Of a stretch of 64,000 nt of DNA, positions 18,926-28,648 are shown piece by piece. How positions within the stretch are numbered: position 1 is the first letter of the stretch; every line of letters starts with the position of its first letter. Below the pieces are notes generated by a model that saw only the letters and a program-made list of their open reading frames with translations, was not told the DNA's origin and ran no database searches. The position numbers were made by a program, and so were the translations under genes. The stretch comes from Chlamydia suis (GTDB lineage Bacteria > Chlamydiota > Chlamydiia > Chlamydiales > Chlamydiaceae), in the NCBI RefSeq assembly GCF_900169085.1, contig NZ_LT821323.1, positions 682,001 to 746,000 on the forward strand. The letters are read 5' to 3'.

Positions 18926-21799
18926 TTAGAAAAAGCCTTTGGGCAGTCCACTTCGATACCCAGGAGGAGGCGGCATCCCATACTCAATAGGATTAGGATA
19001 AAGAACCCAGGGAGAGGGAACAGCAAACCAACGTTCTTTATGTTCTGAAGGGCGACCGGATAATCCTAAATAATTAAATTCCCATAAATCCATTTCCTGG
19101 GTCCCAGGATGCAAAATAAAACCAAAATACCGGTAAGCCCAATTCGTATCTCCAAAAAGAAGCGGAGCCGGATATGCTAAACCATGATGACGCATAGCGG
19201 CTATTAATCGCATAGAAAGGTCCTCTTCATGATAAACGCGTTGATATCCAGCCATCAACAAACCTTTATATAGACGTCTAAGATCCGCGGAAGATAGTAA
19301 AGAGTGTTTTTCTATGTTTGCTTCCAATAATTCTGCAAAACGGTCGTAAGAAATCCTAGAAGAAATGCCTAAATAAGAAGATATATCTCCTATCACTTCG
19401 GGCAATCGCTGTTCCGAGATGTAAGGTGCTTCTTGCACGAGTTGCTGCGCCAAATATTTTTGTAACACAGCGACCTCTTTTTCCTCTCGAACCGTTGCCT
19501 GAAAAAAGCGCGTACTTTTTTCATAGAGTTCTGGAATGGATAGCGATAAATCGTCACAAAAATAGACAAAATCTTGTATCCATTCCTGCAAATAGTAGCG
19601 TGTACAGAATCTTGTGATAAAAGCATAAATAGCTGTTTTATCAAAAACAGTGTGTTTTAAAAAGGCTTGGTGCTTAGAGACCCATACATCTCGTAACCAA
19701 GTATAACTATACCAGTCATTCGTCCAAGCATCTCTAAATAATGGCGACCCCGCTGTTATAGAAAATACATGGGAGGGTGTAGCAGCTAATAAAGCGTGCT
19801 CTCCATCCTCCAAATATTCTTTCACTGCGCTTGGGAGGTCTTTCAAAGCATCCGTAAAGAATGCTGCTAATTCATGTGGATCTGCTGGCAGTTTTTTTAG
19901 CTGAGATACAGGGTGAGGATTTTCAAAATAATCACTCACCAATGTCGTTACCGTTCCTCCAGAAACATATACCCAAGGAGTATGCGTAATCCGATTCAAA
20001 TTCTGAAATATCCCCTGGGGAACAGGGCAATTATACGCTTTAAGGATCCGTTCCATTGCTGCCTCTTGAAAACGAGGCTCATGTAAAGCAGCTGCTATAC
20101 GATGCAACAAAACAGAAGTTTCTTTCTCTAATCCAGAAACATTATGTTTGGCTAAAAGATCTCCTTCCGTAGAAGAAAAAAAGTCCGTCAACGCATGAAT
20201 AAACTCCTCTATAGAATAGATCGGTTCCCAGGTGTTAGGATGACTTCTTCCGTAGGTAAATACTATACGGAATCCTGCAGGGACATCCTCATAGTGGTCA
20301 GAAAATTCCCTAATAAAAGCATCATAGACACTGCGGAAATATACTGGGATTGCCCGCGAATAAAAAGAGAAGAGAAAGTCCGGAAGCGTGAGAATTTTTT
20401 TTAATTTTTCTTGCGCAGCGTTCCAATCTTGTAAAGCCTGGTTCAGCTCTTGCCGGAATCGCACATGATCCATGGCTAAAATTTGACTGTCCTGCTTATT
20501 AATGGGATTACGCATCCGGCTTTCCACATACTCCAACTGGGCTTTTGCTTCCTGATAAGTCTGTTCACACTGTCCTGCAAAAGCTTGTGTTGCCGCTATC
20601 TCCTCCGCTAAAAAATTCCGTATGATGTCGTGTAAACCATACTCATCACCGCTACTCCACCCCAAAGCGATTTGTAAATGCTTGACAGTTGTTGTCTGAC
20701 TGGCATCCGCTAATGTAGCTAGTGTATACTCCCAGGATTTCAACAATACATTCTGTGTATCACGAATAAACCCTTGCTTAGCCTGCTCATACGATTCTAG
20801 GTAGCTCAGCACATGCTGGCTACTCGCAGAAAGTACGGATGCCCCAAGACGACTTCCCCATTCTCTATTACGAAAACCCTCTTGCAAAATGGATGCTTGA
20901 ACCTCAGAAGGAGAAACTTGATAATGATGTAATAATCCATCTTGAATGATATCATGCGCAGTGATCGTCCCATGAACATCCCGAATTTTTTGAAAAACTC
21001 TTTCATTAGCAAGCACTGACTGAATTTCTTCCGATATATCTCCTGTTGTCGGGAATATCCCTGAAGCAACAAATGCGGCTTGAATATCTGGAGAGGTTGC
21101 CAGAGTAGCGATGGGATTAGGATACAGATCCACCACACGAATAGGTCGGAATAAATCCCCGATGCAAGGAAGAAGATTGATCGGAACAGTGATTTCCCGA
21201 TCTCCAATAGTACGGGAAATTTTTCCAGAAGATAATAAATCTTCTAAGTCACGAATAAACAATAAGGGATACTCTCGATGGATAAGAATAGCTAGCGCTG
21301 TTGCAAAACAAGACCCCACGTCTTGTCTTAAATAGGTAAATAAAGAGACTAACACAGCTTCGCACACATGCCGAACGGTTAGCTGCTCTCCTGCAGGCAG
21401 CGCTAATGTATGACGAATTAAATCCTGAACTCTTGCATAAGATGGAACAAAAAAACGCCGAAAACGGCTTTTAATTTCTTGATTATCATGTAAAAACTCG
21501 AGCATTTTCAATAGATGCTCGCGCGCTGGACCTTCTTCTTCTCGATGAGGACCTAAAGGATATAAACATTTTGTTAACAGCTGAATACTTTCTGCTATCT
21601 TTCCTTGTTCAAGATCCCCCTGCTCATTTAAAATGTAGCTAGCTAACTTCCTCGCAATGGAAAGATTTTTCTTAGCTAAAAAGGTTTTGCTATGCTGAGC
21701 AAAATCTTGAGGATTTTCCCCACATAAAGCCTCCTCTAGAAAAGAGGTCTTTTCCTTATTACTAAAAGAATCGAATACAAGGACGTCCAACCGAGACAT
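18926..21799 (-). CDS. Large conserved chlamydial protein of unknown function (CT590-type)
   Basis: A 957-aa protein with no signal peptide or clear membrane segments and long charged helical stretches. I do not recognise a named family. Near residues 158-168 it reads RQDVGSCFATAL, resembling the catalytic Cys segment (Q..GSC.A) of papain-like proteases, with Cys164. Near the C-terminus RHHGLAYPAPLLFGDTNW (870-887) offers a His (871/872) followed 12-13 residues later by Asp884 and Asn886, an arrangement seen in papain-like and YopT/AvrPphB-type enzymes. The tail is Pro/Gly-rich (MPPPPGYRSG). ATG at 21799. Convergent with the RsbU-like gene. A protease or transglutaminase-like role is speculation. 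Confidence 0.8.
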   Translation of the reverse strand: MSRLDVLVFDSFSNKEKTSFLEEALCGENPQDFAQHSKTFLAKKNLSIARKLASYILNEQGDLEQGKIAESIQLLTKCLYPLGPHREEEGPAREHLLKMLEFLHDNQEIKSRFRRFFVPSYARVQDLIRHTLALPAGEQLTVRHVCEAVLVSLFTYLRQDVGSCFATALAILIHREYPLLFIRDLEDLLSSGKISRTIGDREITVPINLLPCIGDLFRPIRVVDLYPNPIATLATSPDIQAAFVASGIFPTTGDISEEIQSVLANERVFQKIRDVHGTITAHDIIQDGLLHHYQVSPSEVQASILQEGFRNREWGSRLGASVLSASSQHVLSYLESYEQAKQGFIRDTQNVLLKSWEYTLATLADASQTTTVKHLQIALGWSSGDEYGLHDIIRNFLAEEIAATQAFAGQCEQTYQEAKAQLEYVESRMRNPINKQDSQILAMDHVRFRQELNQALQDWNAAQEKLKKILTLPDFLFSFYSRAIPVYFRSVYDAFIREFSDHYEDVPAGFRIVFTYGRSHPNTWEPIYSIEEFIHALTDFFSSTEGDLLAKHNVSGLEKETSVLLHRIAAALHEPRFQEAAMERILKAYNCPVPQGIFQNLNRITHTPWVYVSGGTVTTLVSDYFENPHPVSQLKKLPADPHELAAFFTDALKDLPSAVKEYLEDGEHALLAATPSHVFSITAGSPLFRDAWTNDWYSYTWLRDVWVSKHQAFLKHTVFDKTAIYAFITRFCTRYYLQEWIQDFVYFCDDLSLSIPELYEKSTRFFQATVREEKEVAVLQKYLAQQLVQEAPYISEQRLPEVIGDISSYLGISSRISYDRFAELLEANIEKHSLLSSADLRRLYKGLLMAGYQRVYHEEDLSMRLIAAMRHHGLAYPAPLLFGDTNWAYRYFGFILHPGTQEMDLWEFNYLGLSGRPSEHKERWFAVPSPWVLYPNPIEYGMPPPPGYRSGLPKGFF

Positions 21800-21864
21800 A
21801 ACGTAGAAAGGTTGTTTTTCTCTCCCTTTACCACGGAATAAAATTGCGATGCAATCTCTGAAAC

Positions 21865-22662
21865 TTAAGAGAGCGGATCTGAAGGATTCTCTTCTTGTTT
21901 CTCTTTTTTCTTCTTAAATAAAGCTGAAAATAGCGCTCGTAAAGAAAAACGAGAGACCTCTCTCCCCATAGCAGAGATACTTTCTGTTAAAGGCAATTTT
22001 TTGGGACAGACTCGTACACAATTGTGTGCTTGGCCGCATCCTTCTATTCCTCTATTTCCCATAAGAGCTTTTAATCGCTGTTCTCGTCGTTTCTCTCCCG
22101 GATAAGAATTAAAATAGCGAGCTTGCGCAATCGCTGCAGGCCCCATAAAATCACTTTTCTCATTAACTTGAGGGCAGGCTTCCGTACAGCATCCGCAAGT
22201 CATGCACATGGATAATGCATACATTAAAGCCTGCTCCTCTTGAGAGACCTGAGGGCCTGGGCCTTCACCGCATTTATCAGCAGAAATCCAGCCTTGGATT
22301 TCCTCTAAATTTTTAAACATCACAGAGCGGTCGACAATCAAATCCCGAACTAAAGGGAACTTAGAAAGAGGCGCTAACTTGATCTCTCTTTTAGCATCTA
22401 TATGCTCATGAATCAATGCGGTACACGCTTGTCTTGGAACGCCATTTACCAACATTGCACAAGAACCACACACTTCTTCTAGACAGGCCTGCTCCCAAAC
22501 CACAGGATCTACTCGTTCGCCTCGAGTATTTACGGAATTCTTCTCAATTGCCATAAGAGCGCTAATTACGTTCTCTCCTGGGTGTAACTCTAACTCAAAA
22601 CTTTCCCAATACTGCTTCCCAGGAACGCCTCTATAAATCTGCAATATAAACGTCTCTTTCAC
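21865..22662 (-). CDS. sdhB: Succinate dehydrogenase iron-sulfur subunit
   Basis: Carries electrons from the SdhA flavin to the membrane anchor. The 265-aa protein has an N-terminal ferredoxin-type [2Fe-2S] domain (CLEEVCGSCAMLVNG, then a Cys in PRQAC) and a C-terminal domain with CMTCGCCTEACPQ and CGQAHNCVRVCPKKLP ligating the [4Fe-4S] and [3Fe-4S] clusters. The Lys/Glu-rich C-terminal tail (KKKKEKQEEN) is not part of the fold. The start is GTG at 22662, with AGGAGG at good spacing that overlaps the sdhA stop codon. It is last of the sdhC-sdhA-sdhB operon. Orthologue of CT591. Confidence 0.95.
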   Translation of the reverse strand: MKETFILQIYRGVPGKQYWESFELELHPGENVISALMAIEKNSVNTRGERVDPVVWEQACLEEVCGSCAMLVNGVPRQACTALIHEHIDAKREIKLAPLSKFPLVRDLIVDRSVMFKNLEEIQGWISADKCGEGPGPQVSQEEQALMYALSMCMTCGCCTEACPQVNEKSDFMGPAAIAQARYFNSYPGEKRREQRLKALMGNRGIEGCGQAHNCVRVCPKKLPLTESISAMGREVSRFSLRALFSALFKKKKEKQEENPSDPLS

Positions 22663-22671
22663 CCCAGCCTC

Positions 22672-24552
22672 CTATATAGGGAACTGAATATTCGTCGGAA
22701 TATTCTCTAATACAACGTTTTTGTCTCCCCGTTGTGTGTAATCTCGTAATTCAGGGTTCACATGTCGAGTATCTACTCGCTTGTAAGAAATTTCAGGCTC
22801 GTCCGCCGAATAAGTAGCAATAGTCGTTTTCAACCAATTCGCATCATCCCTTGTCGGAAATTCTGGTTTGTAATGCGATCCCCGAAATTCATTTCGCAAT
22901 AAAGCCCCCTTAGTAATGGCTAAAGCTAGCTCTAGCATCGGCTCCATTTGCCGAACAAAATGAAAGGTTTTATTAGCAAATCGAGATGAGTCATGTACAG
23001 AAACTTTCTTCAATCTTTCTCGAAATTCTTTTAACTTCTGCAAAGCCGCTGCAAGAGCGCTATTCTCTCTTTTTACAGAGACATGATTCACCATGACGCG
23101 AGCGATTTCTTCATGCAAAGAAAAAATATTTTCTCCGCCTGTACGTGATAAAATTTCTTGTGAAAGCTCTTGTTCCTGCTGTAAGGCTTGTTTAAGATCT
23201 TGTTGCGAGTAAGGGCTACTTCCAAAAGATGCAATAAATCGAGCCGCTTCATCTCCCGCCACTAATCCTGCATATAAACAGGATAACAAAGAATTTGCCC
23301 CTAAACGATTAGCTCCGTGATATTGAAAATCAGACTCTCCACAGTTAAAGCATCCGGGGATGTTGGTCATATGGCGATAACGAGAGCCTCGATCAACATC
23401 ATCACTTGCCGGCCAATCTACCCATGCCCCGCCCATAGAATAGTGTACGGCGGGGAAAATCCTCATAGGAACCTTTCTGGGATCTTCTCCCGTAAATTTA
23501 TGATAGATATCTAAAACGACCTCTAACTTGTTCAAAGTCTCCACAGGCAAATGCGTAACATCCAAAAACACTTCATAACGCCCATCGATCCCCATACCAG
23601 CTTCACAAACTTGTAAAATAGCCCGAGCACCAACATCCCGGCTCACTAAATTGCCATAGGCTGGATACATCTCTTCTAAAAAATACCAAGGTTTCCCAGT
23701 TTCTCCACAAGGACGACGAGAACCATCGGGGAACAAGATTGTCTTGGACGAACACCCTGGCACCCAAACTCTTCCTCCCTCACCACGAACCGACTCTGAA
23801 ATTAACCGTAGTTTATCAATGCCAGGAATTGCTGTAGGATGAATTTGAATAAATTCTGGGTTGGCATAATGCATTCCTTGCATAAATAAACGTCCATTCG
23901 CAGCTCCTGTACAAATAGTCGAGTTAGTAGACATTTTAAAAATCACCCCTAACCCACCCGTTGCAATAATGACAGCATCGCCTTGTATCACTTCTAAACG
24001 GTTATTGAACAAATTCATGACAACAACACCGCAGGCTCGGCCTTCCGCATTTGTGATCAATCGCACGAACTCATGGTTCTCTCTTTTAATGATTTTCCCC
24101 TGACATTCCCGACGACGAACTTGCTCATCCATCGTGTACATCAATTGCTGCCCTGTGGAGGCTCCACAAAATACGGTACGATGATACAAAGTCCCTCCAA
24201 AACGACGGACATCCAAATTTCCTTGAGCATCTCGATTAAACGGACACCCAAACCTGTCTAACATATGAATAATCCGCGGAGCCGTTAAGCACATTTCTAA
24301 AACCGGAGGCTGATCGGCTAAAAAATCCCCTCCTTTTATCGTGTCGTAAGCATGAATATATGGAGAATCGTTCTCATTTTTTAAATTTAAAGCGGCATTA
24401 ATGCCGCCCTGAGCACATACAGAATGCGAGCGTTTAACTTTTGTTAAAGAGAATAGCTCAACTAAAATCCCCCGATCAGCAAGTTGCATAGCGGCAGAGA
24501 GCCCAGCTAGTCCTCCCCCAATAATAATGACTCGACAACACTTTCTCGTCAT
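22672..24552 (-). CDS. sdhA: Succinate dehydrogenase flavoprotein subunit
   Basis: Oxidises succinate to fumarate using bound FAD. The 626-aa protein begins MTRKCCRVIIIGGGLAGLSAA (FAD Rossmann fold) and has SHSVCAQGGINAAL (His for flavin attachment), HPTAIPG and SESVRGEGGRVW of the active site, and GANRLGANSLLSCLYAGL. It resembles the Bacillus/epsilonproteobacterial SdhA type, fitting the single large cytochrome-b anchor next door. ATG at 24552 overlaps the sdhC stop codon as ATGA; a longer frame from 24570 would extend into sdhC. Orthologue of CT592. Confidence 0.96.
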   Translation of the reverse strand: MTRKCCRVIIIGGGLAGLSAAMQLADRGILVELFSLTKVKRSHSVCAQGGINAALNLKNENDSPYIHAYDTIKGGDFLADQPPVLEMCLTAPRIIHMLDRFGCPFNRDAQGNLDVRRFGGTLYHRTVFCGASTGQQLMYTMDEQVRRRECQGKIIKRENHEFVRLITNAEGRACGVVVMNLFNNRLEVIQGDAVIIATGGLGVIFKMSTNSTICTGAANGRLFMQGMHYANPEFIQIHPTAIPGIDKLRLISESVRGEGGRVWVPGCSSKTILFPDGSRRPCGETGKPWYFLEEMYPAYGNLVSRDVGARAILQVCEAGMGIDGRYEVFLDVTHLPVETLNKLEVVLDIYHKFTGEDPRKVPMRIFPAVHYSMGGAWVDWPASDDVDRGSRYRHMTNIPGCFNCGESDFQYHGANRLGANSLLSCLYAGLVAGDEAARFIASFGSSPYSQQDLKQALQQEQELSQEILSRTGGENIFSLHEEIARVMVNHVSVKRENSALAAALQKLKEFRERLKKVSVHDSSRFANKTFHFVRQMEPMLELALAITKGALLRNEFRGSHYKPEFPTRDDANWLKTTIATYSADEPEISYKRVDTRHVNPELRDYTQRGDKNVVLENIPTNIQFPI

Positions 24553-25415
24553 AACAAATACATATTCCAAATTACGCTAACGCCCATAGCCATCACAACA
24601 AACATGCCTATGTAGCATACGATTTGACATAACCGTAAATATCGCGATGATACGATGATTCCCCAGCGCGCTACAACAGTCCATATTCCATTAAATCCAT
24701 GAAAAACGGCAGCCATAACAAAAAGAGTATAAAAAATCGCCATCCATAAAGATCCCAAAGCATTTCTTACCGCATAAAGAAATGCTTTGCCAACCTCAGG
24801 AGTAAAGATATACGGCTTAGGTGATGCAAATAACGCTCGATCTTTTTCCTGTAAAAAATGTTCCGTGATTTGCGGCCCCCCTTCTGCGAAAGGAACATTC
24901 ATGGTAAAGAATCCTGTAGTCCCTTGCACGACAGCAGAATAACGAGAAGCTTCGAAAGCTACTGCATAAAAGGTTTTTCCCTGAATGTTTACATGAATAG
25001 GATACAAGATAAACCGAAACTGAATGACGTGAAAAGCCAAGCTCGCCAACAAAAACCATGCTGTGATTCGTTGTAAGGTATATGCAAGATTTCTTCCGTA
25101 ACGCAAAGAAGGTTTTCTTCCGTCAGACGCAAAAAAATTTTCTTTGCTTCGAAGCAAATACCCTATCCCAATGAGAGTATGAATTCCTAAAGGCAGAGCT
25201 AAACCGACAATCTCAATCACTTTAAGCCCAGGAATCTTATGGAACATATTCACCAAGGCAATAAATCCTTGGCTTTTTGCTAAGAATGATGCTGCTAAAA
25301 TATTGGTAAGAAGATGTTCACACAAAAATAAGGTAAATATGCAGCCTGATATAGAATGAATACATCGTATAATGAAACGAATGTAGGAAGCTTTTTGCAC
25401 GATCTCCCTTCTCAT
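24549..25415 (-). CDS. sdhC: Succinate dehydrogenase cytochrome b membrane anchor
   Basis: A 288-aa integral membrane protein with about five hydrophobic helices and several candidate haem-ligating His residues (IRCIHSISGC, CEHLLTNIL, GIHTLIGIGYLL, AFHVIQFRF, FHGFNGIWT). This single-subunit di-haem anchor is the type B form found with Bacillus-like SdhA and SdhB. A loop of about 50 residues (154-205) separates two helices. Its stop overlaps sdhA by 4 bp, so translation is likely coupled. Start ATG at 25415. Orthologue of CT593. Confidence 0.9.
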   Translation of the reverse strand: MRREIVQKASYIRFIIRCIHSISGCIFTLFLCEHLLTNILAASFLAKSQGFIALVNMFHKIPGLKVIEIVGLALPLGIHTLIGIGYLLRSKENFFASDGRKPSLRYGRNLAYTLQRITAWFLLASLAFHVIQFRFILYPIHVNIQGKTFYAVAFEASRYSAVVQGTTGFFTMNVPFAEGGPQITEHFLQEKDRALFASPKPYIFTPEVGKAFLYAVRNALGSLWMAIFYTLFVMAAVFHGFNGIWTVVARWGIIVSSRYLRLCQIVCYIGMFVVMAMGVSVIWNMYLL

Positions 25416-25558
25416 GTGAATGCCTCCCTATCCGTTGCTCTTCGATATTCCCCAGACTTCTAATCAAAAGCGTTTTAACGCTATCTTTTCTAAGCTATAC
25501 ATTTATCTTGGACGTTAACAAACAGCAACTATATCTCTCAATAGAAAGGCTTTTTCTT

Positions 25559-26350
25559 CTAAGAACCTCGCAACCATCTCTGCACATTAGCAAAAACAGC
25601 TTCTTGTAGTTCATTAAGACTAAGGCCTTTTATCTCCGCAATTTGTGTTAAAGTATAGAGGATATTTGCTGGCTCATTCCTTTTTCCTCGAAGAGGAGTG
25701 GGAGCAAGATAGGGGGCATCTGTTTCTACAAGCAGTCTTTCCAAAGGAATTTGTTTCACAAGGTCTCGCAATCCTTGCGCATTTTTAAAAGTCACAATTC
25801 CACTAATAGAAATATACCAATCGCGAGCTAACAGCTCCTTCGCTTCCTCATATGTCCCTGTAAAACAGTGCAACATTCCAGGTCTAGCCCGTTCATCTAC
25901 ACAATACGCGTGGTCTAAAATAGAAAAGAAATCTGCAAACGCTCCTCGACAATGTACAACAAGAGGAAGTTCGTGCTGTAAAGCTAACCCTAAATAACGT
26001 CGAAGAACTTCCTTTTGTCGTTCCTGCTCGTGTTCTTGTACTGCGAATAAATAATCCAGCCCTACTTCTCCAATAGCAGCGAGCTTCCCTCCTTCTGCCG
26101 CTCGACAAAATTCTTGGAAATCCTCCTCGATGTCATCCTGTGCATCTTGAGGAGGCGTCCCAGCAGCATGATAAAAAAGCCAAGACGGATACGTCTCCGC
26201 ATAAGCAAATGAGCGATGCAACTCTGTTTTTGTTGTCGCTACATTAACCACTCGAGTGACTCCAGCTGTTTTACCTCGCAAGTGGACTTCTGCAAAATCT
26301 TCTATAAATTCTTCGGACGAAAGATGCACGTGCGCATCGATTATCTCCAT
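25559..26350 (-). CDS. tatD: TatD-family metal-dependent hydrolase/DNase
   Basis: A 263-aa TIM-barrel hydrolase of the TatD family, with two-metal nuclease activity in characterised members. Motifs: IDAHVHLSSEEF (HxH metal ligands), AIGEVGLDYLF (Glu ligand), LPLVVHCRGAF, GMLHCFTGTYEEA and LLVETDAPYLAP (Asp). Residues 1-263 are the standard length. Start ATG at 26350, after GAGGGAAG; the longer frame from 26371 adds seven non-conserved residues. It follows dsbD on the same strand after 67 bp. Orthologue of CT594. Confidence 0.93.
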   Translation of the reverse strand: MEIIDAHVHLSSEEFIEDFAEVHLRGKTAGVTRVVNVATTKTELHRSFAYAETYPSWLFYHAAGTPPQDAQDDIEEDFQEFCRAAEGGKLAAIGEVGLDYLFAVQEHEQERQKEVLRRYLGLALQHELPLVVHCRGAFADFFSILDHAYCVDERARPGMLHCFTGTYEEAKELLARDWYISISGIVTFKNAQGLRDLVKQIPLERLLVETDAPYLAPTPLRGKRNEPANILYTLTQIAEIKGLSLNELQEAVFANVQRWLRGS

Positions 26351-26417
26351 ACTTCCCTCATAATCTATCATTCTTAATCAAGAATCATGAAGGAAAAGCT
26401 GCTTTTGGAAAAGGTTT

Positions 26418-28496
26418 CTATTTAGCAAAAATCATTTCTTCCAAAGCAGCTTGTGATAATCTTTCTGGCAAAATTACAGGAGCTCCGTTGCCAGCGGGAT
26501 AGAACACGTAAGAAGGCACGCTTGCTCGTCCTAGACGCGCCAACTCCTTTGTGATCAAAGGATCTTTTTTCGTCCAATCCGCTTCCAAGGTAGCAATACC
26601 CTTTGCAGCAAAAGTATGTGCATTAGCATAAAGAATCGGTTTATTGACTTGGCAAGTCAAACACCATTTTGCTGTAAAATTCACAAAAACTGGCACTCCT
26701 TTCTCTCGTAAATCTGCTAATTTTTCAGGAGAAAAAGCCTGCCACTGAGAACTTTGCCCAGGACTAGCATCCTCATCAAAGTAACGCACTCCCACAGAAG
26801 CTGCGACTAAAGAGCTCATAATGCAAAAAATAAACGCAGCAGAAGCACACAATCTTTGCCGGCGCGGAGATACAGGAGTTCCCCATCGGCCTAAAATCCA
26901 TGCCCCAATGGCAACCAGCCATAATCCTATGAGGAGAATCGTCACAGCAGCTGTACTTGTTTCCTCGCCAAAAATCCAAATCAACCAGGTTGCTGTAGCA
27001 AGCAACATAAATCCAGTTAGCTGTTTAAACGTGCTCATCCAGGGGCCTGGTTTAGGTAAAATGGCTAACATTTTTGGGAAGGAAGCAAATAAGAGATAAG
27101 GGCTTGCCATACCCAAACCTATGGCAGTAAAAATAGCTATTTGCTTAACAAACGATACGGCCATAACTAATCCAAAAACCGAACCTAAAAAGGGCCCGGT
27201 GCAAGGTGTTGTGACAAAAGTCGTTAGCACTCCATTGAAAAAAGCACCCCAACGCTGGTGTTTCCTTGCCGAAGAGCCCCCCTCTTTTTGCAGTTTTTTT
27301 CCTAAGCTCAAACAGATCATCCCCATCTCGAAAACTCCCAGAGAGCTTAAAGCAAATAAGAAGAAAATCAAGACTAAGACTGCTACAAACATAGGCTCTT
27401 GGAGCTGAAAACCCCAACCAATATTTTGTCCTAGAATCTTCAACAACCAAGCACAAAAAGCTAATCCCCAAAAGCTCGCGATTGCCCCTAGAGTAAACCA
27501 AACTCCGCTAACAACAGATGAGGAATGATGATCTGCCGCAGACTTAATTAAACTGAATACCTTGAGAGTGATGAGAGGCAAAACACAGGGCATAATATTT
27601 AATAAAACCCCACCAACAAAAGCCATCAGTAGGATCGAACAAAATCCCCAGCTCAGGGCAGGAAGCTGTTGCACTTGATGTTCTTGCACCTGATAAGCTG
27701 CTATTACCCTACCCGAATCGTCTGTAAACACTAGAATCCCAGACAAGCCGGCGCCCTTGGGCATGTTCCCTTCAAAATGTTTAAGCCGCCATATACGAGC
27801 ATGCTCTCCTTCTGGTGAATCTCCCTCTGCGCAAGCAAAATCGCGAGTATTTTCTGCAATGAACCACGCTTTAGCCGCCCCATTAGATTTCCCTTCTTTC
27901 ACAAGGACATCCAATCCATCTGTCTGATACGAAATTGTAATTGCCGCATCCAACTGACGGGGTTGAGCAGTTAAGGCGCGAGAAAAGGCTAATGACTCTT
28001 GACTATTAGGGATTAAAGGCCCCTGGCCTATCGGAAGCATAAGGGTTCTTTCCGAAGATCCTGGAATACAGGACTCTCCACAAGAGAGCCACTCCACTCG
28101 AGCTTTTATTTCTAATTGACTGCTTTCCAGATTCTTAGAAACATGAATATCCGCTACAACCATTGTGGAATGTTTATATCCAAAATAAACCGTTCCTTCC
28201 TCTTCAAAAACTTCCGGAGTAGGCCAATGTTCTTCAAGCAACTCGCACCCGGTAGGCAAATCCCAAAAAATGCGCAACGGCATGCCAAGCCTCCCGGGAT
28301 TCTTCCAGTAGATATGCTCTCCCTTGGGTATAGCAATAAGCACCCCGACACGAACCACCTCTCCCTTAACCGCTTGTTCACTTTCACCCACAAGCTCTAC
28401 AGTAGGAGAAGCTCTTCCACTATTCTCTTCCAGGCAAAAACAAGACACGCTACCGAACAGTACGCAAAGAAGAATTCCAGTCCACTTCCGAATCAT
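26418..28496 (-). CDS. dsbD: Thiol:disulfide interchange protein DsbD
   Basis: Moves reducing power from cytoplasmic thioredoxin across the inner membrane to periplasmic partners. This matters in Chlamydia because the outer-membrane complex is disulfide cross-linked. The 692-aa protein has a signal peptide (residues 1-23), an N-terminal periplasmic immunoglobulin-like domain, and a membrane domain of about eight helices with paired cysteines (NIMPCVLPL and TTPCTGPFLG). A C-terminal thioredoxin domain carries WCLTC (about 612-615). ATG at 28496 is chosen; the upstream GTG at 28502 adds two residues. A strong dyad lies 25 bp before the start. Orthologue of CT595. Confidence 0.95.
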   Translation of the reverse strand: MIRKWTGILLCVLFGSVSCFCLEENSGRASPTVELVGESEQAVKGEVVRVGVLIAIPKGEHIYWKNPGRLGMPLRIFWDLPTGCELLEEHWPTPEVFEEEGTVYFGYKHSTMVVADIHVSKNLESSQLEIKARVEWLSCGESCIPGSSERTLMLPIGQGPLIPNSQESLAFSRALTAQPRQLDAAITISYQTDGLDVLVKEGKSNGAAKAWFIAENTRDFACAEGDSPEGEHARIWRLKHFEGNMPKGAGLSGILVFTDDSGRVIAAYQVQEHQVQQLPALSWGFCSILLMAFVGGVLLNIMPCVLPLITLKVFSLIKSAADHHSSSVVSGVWFTLGAIASFWGLAFCAWLLKILGQNIGWGFQLQEPMFVAVLVLIFFLFALSSLGVFEMGMICLSLGKKLQKEGGSSARKHQRWGAFFNGVLTTFVTTPCTGPFLGSVFGLVMAVSFVKQIAIFTAIGLGMASPYLLFASFPKMLAILPKPGPWMSTFKQLTGFMLLATATWLIWIFGEETSTAAVTILLIGLWLVAIGAWILGRWGTPVSPRRQRLCASAAFIFCIMSSLVAASVGVRYFDEDASPGQSSQWQAFSPEKLADLREKGVPVFVNFTAKWCLTCQVNKPILYANAHTFAAKGIATLEADWTKKDPLITKELARLGRASVPSYVFYPAGNGAPVILPERLSQAALEEMIFAK

Positions 28497-28520
28497 AAAC
28501 ACGACTCTCTCTCCGGTTTA

Positions 28521-28560
28521 GCAAAAACGAAAACAACAGTAGAGTTGTTTTTGTTTTTGC
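28521..28560. promoter_or_regulatory. 17-bp dyad between dsbD and tolQ
   Basis: GCAAAAACGAAAACAAC (28521-28537) pairs with 28544-28560, with one G/T wobble and a 6-nt loop. It lies in the 152-bp divergent intergenic region, 25 bp before the dsbD ATG. It could be an operator serving one or both promoters or a hairpin in the dsbD leader. Confidence 0.5.
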
Positions 28561-28648
28561 AATACATTACACACCAAAAAGGATCTTGGTTCTATACAAG
28601 AAATTTGTTAGGATCGTCTAGGAACTCGTTGGTTAGGTCTATGTCCTT

